From contig JAYTOK010000032.1 of assembly GCA_043747835.1 (NCBI GenBank), positions 62,001-126,000 on the forward strand: DNA of 64,000 nucleotides, in the 5' to 3' direction. Position 1 is the first letter of the stretch. Each line of letters starts with the position of its first letter. The translations under genes were made by a program, and so were the position numbers. Origin of the DNA: CADEED01 sp043747835 (lineage in GTDB: Bacteria; Pseudomonadota; Gammaproteobacteria; Steroidobacterales; Steroidobacteraceae). Below the pieces are notes generated by a model. It was not told the DNA's origin. It saw only the letters and a list, made by a program, of their open reading frames with translations, and searched no databases. This document shows, piece after piece, positions 59,698 through 64,000 of this stretch.

Positions 59698-60503
59698 TGA
59701 GCGAGCCCGCCTCGGGCGCCGAATCGGACAGACAATTCTCGATCGCGACCTGGAACGTGAACTCATTGCGCGTGCGCGCGGAGCAGCTCACCGAGTGGTT
59801 GCGCACGCACGCGCCCGACGTCGTCGCCCTGCAGGAAACCAAAATCCAGGATCCCGACTTCCCGCACGCACACTTCGCGGCGGCGGGGTACCACTGCGCG
59901 TTCAGCGGTCAGAAGACCTATAACGGAGTTGCGCTGCTCGCGCGTCATCCACTAACGGACCTCGTCCGCGACATTCCCGGTTTCGACGACGCACCCCGAA
60001 GAGTGCTGGCGGCAACGGTCGGCGGATTTCGGGTGATCAACCTCTACGTGCCGAACGGCCAGGCGCCGGGCTCGGAGAAATTCGCTTATAAACTGCGCTG
60101 GCTCGAGGCGCTGACGCGTTGGCTGAAGGAAGAAGCCGCGGCGCATCCGAATCTCGTCGTGCTCGGCGACTTCAACGTCGCTCCGGAAGATCGCGACGTG
60201 CACGACCCCGCCGCGTGGTTGGGCTGCGTTCACGTCAGTTCCGAAGAGCGCGCGGCACTGAAAGCGATCACCGACCTCGATCTCGTCGACGCCTTCCGTC
60301 ACTTCGAGCAGTCCGGGAACTCGTTCAGCTGGTGGGATTACCGCCAGGGCGGCTTCCGCCGCAACAATGGGATGCGCATCGATCTGATTCTGGTGCATCG
60401 GCAATTGCTGTCGCGCCTGACGGCCTGTTACATCGACGTCGAGCCGCGACGCGTGGAGCGCGCGTCGGATCACACGCCCGTCGTGGCGCGTTTCAACGTC
60501 TGA
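59697..60503 (+). CDS. xth: Exodeoxyribonuclease III (AP endonuclease)
   Basis: The enzyme cuts abasic sites and removes 3' blocks in base-excision repair. It is 268 residues from the GTG that shares one base with the prlC stop. Motifs: IATWNVNSLRVRAEQL, VALQETKIQD, YNGVALLARH, VVLGDFNVAPEDRDVHD and RASDHTPVVARF, giving the full Asn/Glu/Asp/His active site. It is probably translated by coupling with prlC. Confidence 0.95.
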   Translation: MSEPASGAESDRQFSIATWNVNSLRVRAEQLTEWLRTHAPDVVALQETKIQDPDFPHAHFAAAGYHCAFSGQKTYNGVALLARHPLTDLVRDIPGFDDAPRRVLAATVGGFRVINLYVPNGQAPGSEKFAYKLRWLEALTRWLKEEAAAHPNLVVLGDFNVAPEDRDVHDPAAWLGCVHVSSEERAALKAITDLDLVDAFRHFEQSGNSFSWWDYRQGGFRRNNGMRIDLILVHRQLLSRLTACYIDVEPRRVERASDHTPVVARFNV

Positions 60504-60700
60504 ATTCGTGAAAAAGCGTGAAGACTGACGGGCGACCGTCGAACCGCTTTACAGTATTCCGTAACACCGCGCGAACTAGGTACTTCCCGTTCGTGACGTA
60601 CCTCACGGCCGCTCCCGGCCCAGAGTTCGTCCGCTTCTCTTTCAGGCCCGCCGTGCCTAGACTCGGATCATCTTGTTAGCTCCCCTCATTCAGGTCCTGC

Positions 60701-61699
60701 GTGCAAGCTGAATCCCGCCGCAGCGATTACGACGTCACCGACACGGTACTCGTGAGCTCGGCGGCCGACGTTCGCGCCGCGGTCGAGGAGTTGTTCGAGC
60801 GCGTGTGGCCCGGTCAGAAATTTCCCGCGTTCGCGCACGTGTTCGGCGACTTCGAGCGAATGTTCTCGGGCCGCATGCCCGGCTACTTCGGCGTCGACAC
60901 CGTCTATCACGACCAGCAGCACACGCTCGACATCACGCTCGCCACGGCACGCCTGATCGCGGGCCACGACCTCACCGTTCCCGACTCGCAGAAGTTCGGT
61001 CCCGAGCGCGCGATGCTCGGCATCGTCGTCGCGCTGTTCCACGATGTCGGCTACCTGCGCACGACGCGCGACGGTGACGTGCCGAACGGCGCGGAGTTCA
61101 CGACCGTGCACGTCTCGCGCGGCGCGGCGTTCCTCAGGGACTATCTACCCAAGATCGATCTCGGTTCGTGGTCGGCCATTGCGGCGGAGATCATCCACTA
61201 CACGGGCTACGAACGGCCGTTCAAGTCGATCGTCGCGCCCGATCCGCGCGATCACAAACTCGGGCACCTCGTCGGCACCGCGGATCTCATGGCGCAGATG
61301 GCCGACCGCTGCTACCTCGAGAAGTGCCGCGACCGGTTGTATGCCGAGTTCGTGCTTGCCGGAGTGGCCCTGCCGATCGGCGAAAACGGGCACGTGAAGG
61401 TGCGTTACGCATCGGGCCTCGACCTGCTGCGCCAGACGCCGAAGTTCGTGTTCGACATGCGCGCGAAGCGGCTCGACGGCGAGTTCAACCGCGCGTATCG
61501 CCACCTCGAGGTCCTGTACAAGGGCCGCAACCCGTACATGGAAGCGATCGACCGCAATCTCGAATATCTGCAGCGCATCCTGCGCAGCGAGAACTGGCGC
61601 CTGCTGCGGCGTCAGCCGCCCGTGTTCACCGGCGTCGAAGACTCCATGACGACGACGCGCACGCTGATGCTGGGCGCGATCAAGAAAGTCTGGGGTTGA
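60701..61699 (+). CDS. HD-superfamily hydrolase-like protein
   Basis: The protein is 332 residues from a GTG start. The metal-binding pattern YHDQQHTLDITLATARLIAG, then VVALFHDVGYLRTT (HD), a His in TTVHVSRGAAFLRDYL and a late Asp in LVGTADLMAQMADRCYLEK resembles HD/PDEase-type phosphohydrolases. The exact substrate is unknown; cyclic nucleotides or nucleotides are possible. It stands alone, 197 bases after xth, with a weak leader; nothing else was recognised in that gap. Confidence 0.8.
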   Translation: MQAESRRSDYDVTDTVLVSSAADVRAAVEELFERVWPGQKFPAFAHVFGDFERMFSGRMPGYFGVDTVYHDQQHTLDITLATARLIAGHDLTVPDSQKFGPERAMLGIVVALFHDVGYLRTTRDGDVPNGAEFTTVHVSRGAAFLRDYLPKIDLGSWSAIAAEIIHYTGYERPFKSIVAPDPRDHKLGHLVGTADLMAQMADRCYLEKCRDRLYAEFVLAGVALPIGENGHVKVRYASGLDLLRQTPKFVFDMRAKRLDGEFNRAYRHLEVLYKGRNPYMEAIDRNLEYLQRILRSENWRLLRRQPPVFTGVEDSMTTTRTLMLGAIKKVWG

Positions 61700-61703
61700 G
61701 CCT

Positions 61704-62429
61704 CTAGGCGAGCCGAGGAGAGACTAGCGCCGCTGGGGGCGGACGGTCCACGTTCACCACGTAACTCGCGAAGTGCCGATCGAGGCCTTCCAGAATCTCC
61801 GCTCTTCCGTCGATGTCGGCCGCCGCGAGCACGTCGCGCAACGCAGCCGGGTCGAGCGCGCGCGCGGCGCGCGCGGCGACCGCCGCGTGCGACAGGTGCC
61901 AGGGCTCGGGACGCACACCACCGCGATCCGTGTCGTACGGCCGGAAGAATCCGAATGCGTGCATATGCGCATCCAGCCAGGTTGTCAGGCGCGCGAATGG
62001 ACCGGCGGGCCCGTATTCGGCGGGGACCACCTGGAACTTGTACGCCGCGGGCAGCGCCGCGCGATCCATGACGTCGAAGTCGGTTCCCCAATGGTGCCGA
62101 CTCGCGCCCGGCAACGCGGACCACCAGCAAATGGCCTCGACGCGGCGCGCCGGCGGTAGCGAGAGCGCATCGAGTTTTTCGCCATCGCGGTCCTGCATCG
62201 GACGCTCGCCGCGGTACTTGCTGTTCCAGATCGCGAGCTGCCGGTCGAAATCCCGAAAGCCCGAGAACGCCACGAGGTCGATTCCTTCGGCTGCCGCCGC
62301 GGCACGCATGGCCTGGAAAGGAACCACGACCTCACGGTGCAGCAGCACGGGCGGATCGGACAGCTCCGCCAGGTGGGTCCGTGCCCGGCCAGTGAGCTCG
62401 TCCAGCGTGAATTCAGGGACTTGCGGCAT
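61704..62429 (-). CDS. D-alanyl-D-alanine carboxypeptidase, VanY-like (M15)
   Basis: The protein is 241 residues from the ATG of MPQVPEFTLDELTGRARTHL. M15B zinc motifs are present: LPGASRHHWGTDFDVMDRAA (SxHxxGxDxD) and VRPEPWHLSHAAV (ExxH). Gln/Arg substrate residues lie in AFSGFRDFDRQLAIWNSKYR. There is no signal peptide in this start, so it may be cytoplasmic or the true start is elsewhere. It probably trims peptidoglycan peptides. It is convergent with the HD gene. Confidence 0.9.
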   Translation of the reverse strand: MPQVPEFTLDELTGRARTHLAELSDPPVLLHREVVVPFQAMRAAAAAEGIDLVAFSGFRDFDRQLAIWNSKYRGERPMQDRDGEKLDALSLPPARRVEAICWWSALPGASRHHWGTDFDVMDRAALPAAYKFQVVPAEYGPAGPFARLTTWLDAHMHAFGFFRPYDTDRGGVRPEPWHLSHAAVAARAARALDPAALRDVLAAADIDGRAEILEGLDRHFASYVVNVDRPPPAALVSPRLA

Positions 62430-62634
62430 GGCCGGAATCGTACCCCACTCCAACCGGACGCCCGTGCGCGGGTTTCACACCATGTTCTGACACATCGTCC
62501 GCGGAACCGGGACTCGATAGCGGTAATAGTCGACATAGCGTGGTGTCTGCGGGTTGCGAATGTGGCTCCCCCCGGAATCGCCCGGGTAAGATGCCGGCAA
62601 ATTAGAAGACCCCACTCGGGACCCTCGCCAGACC

Positions 62635-64000
62635 GTGACCATCGTCAGTTTCAAGAGCAAGTACATTGCCGTGGCCATCATCACGGCGATCGTCGTGTCG
62701 CTGGCGGTGGGAGCCATCCTCATCTACGCGAATCGCGCGCAGCACGTCGCGCTCATCGACTCCGCGGCCGCCGATGCGCGGAACCGCGTGTTGGGCGAAC
62801 TCACGTTGCGCGCTACGGAGACAGCAAAGCGGCTGGGCGACAAGGTCGCCGACCACGTGTTGCGCGATGAACGCGACGCGGCAATCCTCGAAGTCGATCA
62901 GTTCAAGACCGACGCCACGCTCATGGGCGTCATATTACGCGGCGCCACCGGCAACGAGATCTACTCGTGGCGCCGGCCGCCCGAGGCGAACGGCACCATC
63001 TCGCGCAGCGTGACTACACCCGTGCGCGCGAACATCGAAGCGATGCCCGGCGTGCTCACGCCCCAGACCGTCGGCGAGATCGAAATCGAAATCCGTTCGC
63101 TCGAGAGTTCCCCGGAGTCGGCGATCGCACGCGCGCACTTCGACGCGATGCAACGCAGTCAGTTGCGCAAGTCGCTGTTCGTCGCGGGCGGAATGGGCGG
63201 CATCGCGCTTGCGGTCGGTCTCACGCTCGCGTGGTGGGCGGGCCGGCGCATGAACCTGCCGATCTCGACGCTGATCCGCAGCGCGGACCGCATCGCCCAG
63301 GGTGACTACACGCGCCCGCTCGAGGTCGGACGCCGCGACGAGCTCGGCGAGCTGCAGGCGGCGCTCGAGCGCATGCGCCAGAAGCTGCGCCAAACGACGA
63401 TCAACAAGAACTACCTCACGAACGTGCTCGGCAGCATGACCGACGCGGTGTTCGTGACGTCGCCCGACGGCGTGATCCGCATGGCCAACCCGTCGGCCTG
63501 CAAGCTGCTGTCGTGGGGCGAGGACGAACTCGTCGGCCGCACGATCGTCTCGATCTTCGACGAACGCGAGCGCGGCGACTTCGACATGCTGCGCGCTTCG
63601 CAGGACACGCGCGAAGCCATCGTCAAGACGCGTCACGGCCAAACTATTCCCGTCGCGATCACCGGCTCGCAGATCACGACTGACGACCCGCAGTACCAAG
63701 GCACTATCTTTGTAGTACGAAACGTCACGGAGCGAAAGCGGGCCGAGCGTCGCATTCGTTACCTCGCGCGTTACGACGCGCTGACGAAGGTGCCGAACCG
63801 GATGCAGTTCCAGCACCTGCTGCAGCAGGCGATCGCGCGGTCGGTGCGCAACCGCACGAGTCTCGCGCTGCTGTATCTCGACATGGACCGGTTCAAGGAA
63901 ATCAACGACACGTTCGGTCACGCCGCCGGCGACCGCACGCTCGAGATCCTCACCGAGCGCCTCACGCGCGCGCTGCCGCAGGAAACGACCATCGGCCGCC
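62635..64000 (+). CDS. Membrane sensor diguanylate cyclase (GGDEF), truncated by the window end
   Basis: The GTG start gives 455 codons within the window. A membrane span is near residues 10-30 (YIAVAIITAIVVSLAVGAIL), then an outside domain (about 35-175), a second span (LFVAGGMGGIALAVGLTLAW), HAMP (RSADRIAQGDYTRPLEVGRR), a PAS domain (VLGSMTDAVFVTSPDGVIRM), and the opening of the GGDEF domain (YLARYDALTKVPNRMQFQHL; LYLDMDRFKEINDTFGHAAG). The GGDEF signature itself and any EAL part lie beyond 64000. It probably makes or degrades cyclic di-GMP in response to an envelope signal. Confidence 0.9.
   Translation, partial: MTIVSFKSKYIAVAIITAIVVSLAVGAILIYANRAQHVALIDSAAADARNRVLGELTLRATETAKRLGDKVADHVLRDERDAAILEVDQFKTDATLMGVILRGATGNEIYSWRRPPEANGTISRSVTTPVRANIEAMPGVLTPQTVGEIEIEIRSLESSPESAIARAHFDAMQRSQLRKSLFVAGGMGGIALAVGLTLAWWAGRRMNLPISTLIRSADRIAQGDYTRPLEVGRRDELGELQAALERMRQKLRQTTINKNYLTNVLGSMTDAVFVTSPDGVIRMANPSACKLLSWGEDELVGRTIVSIFDERERGDFDMLRASQDTREAIVKTRHGQTIPVAITGSQITTDDPQYQGTIFVVRNVTERKRAERRIRYLARYDALTKVPNRMQFQHLLQQAIARSVRNRTSLALLYLDMDRFKEINDTFGHAAGDRTLEILTERLTRALPQETTIGR

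Noticed and set aside
57517..59766. 749-codon open frame on the - strand opposite prlC
   Set aside because: It is the antisense shadow of a clear M3 peptidase; Arg/Leu/Ala-rich composition with no motif or signal.
1..64000. tRNA, rRNA, CRISPR arrays, prophage or plasmid functions
   Set aside because: No T-loop/anticodon arrangement, no regularly spaced short repeats and no integrase, transposase or phage gene was recognised when reading through the window.

Overview
The window is GC-rich bacterial chromosome, densely packed with short intergenic gaps, many GTG/TTG starts and 4-bp start/stop overlaps. The housekeeping order is typical of Gammaproteobacteria: def-fmt-rsmB-DUF4390-ntrYX divergent from LysM-dprA-smg-topA, argS followed by a SPOR protein, a split pntAA-pntAB-pntB, rlmJ, and aroE-prlC-xth. 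Together with several extracytoplasmic-function (ECF) sigma/anti-sigma pairs, secreted subtilases and a CE15 glucuronoyl esterase, this suggests a free-living, polymer-degrading member of the Steroidobacterales/Xanthomonadales/Nevskiales neighbourhood. The lineage is inferred from gene content and order, not from a marker search.

Layout. 1-7.8 kb: GlpQ-type phosphodiesterase, a lipoprotein, a HlyIII/PAQR protein, acetyl-CoA synthetase with an unusual Lys/Ala tail, a DSSGD-repeat secreted protein, a 5'-3' exonuclease and an unknown alpha-helical protein. 7.8-19.5 kb: an accessory locus, all on the + strand, with three tandem lipoprotein TPR-CHAT (caspase-like) protease paralogs (the first decayed), a small secreted Cys-containing protein, a divergent secreted subtilase, an ECF sigma factor with a C-terminal membrane segment, and a membrane-spanning anti-sigma-like protein. 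19.5-31.3 kb: CE15 esterase, HNH endonuclease, transhydrogenase operon, YqhA-type protein, cupin, an ECF sigma operon (sigma, anti-sigma-like, small acidic protein, DUF3106), priA and a GNAT enzyme. 31.3-37 kb: EF-hand protein, argS, SPOR protein, CapA-like lipoprotein and two envelope proteins. 37-50.5 kb: ntrYX with an apparently ATPase-dead NtrX, then the conserved rsmB-fmt-def / LysM-dprA-smg-topA block. 50.7-64 kb: a large secreted subtilase, a lipoprotein, rlmJ, a third ECF sigma/anti-sigma pair, aroE-prlC-xth, an HD-type hydrolase, a VanY-like peptidase and a truncated GGDEF sensor.

The most interesting unit is 8.0-19.5 kb. It looks like a periplasmic or outer-membrane protease-signalling system: lipid-anchored caspase-like enzymes with a beta-sandwich and TPR sensor region, a partner subtilase, and a sigma/anti-sigma module that could carry the signal to transcription. 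Two of the CHAT genes share a conserved upstream element with nearly fixed internal spacing. A second feature is a family of long inverted repeats built on the shared core CTAGGAAAYGRGGA plus GGGGTCAGGCCC hairpins, found at 5.9, 7.0, 36.9-37.2 and 54.1 kb. They look like REP/BIME-type or miniature elements; no transposase is visible in the window. No tRNA, rRNA or CRISPR array was seen.
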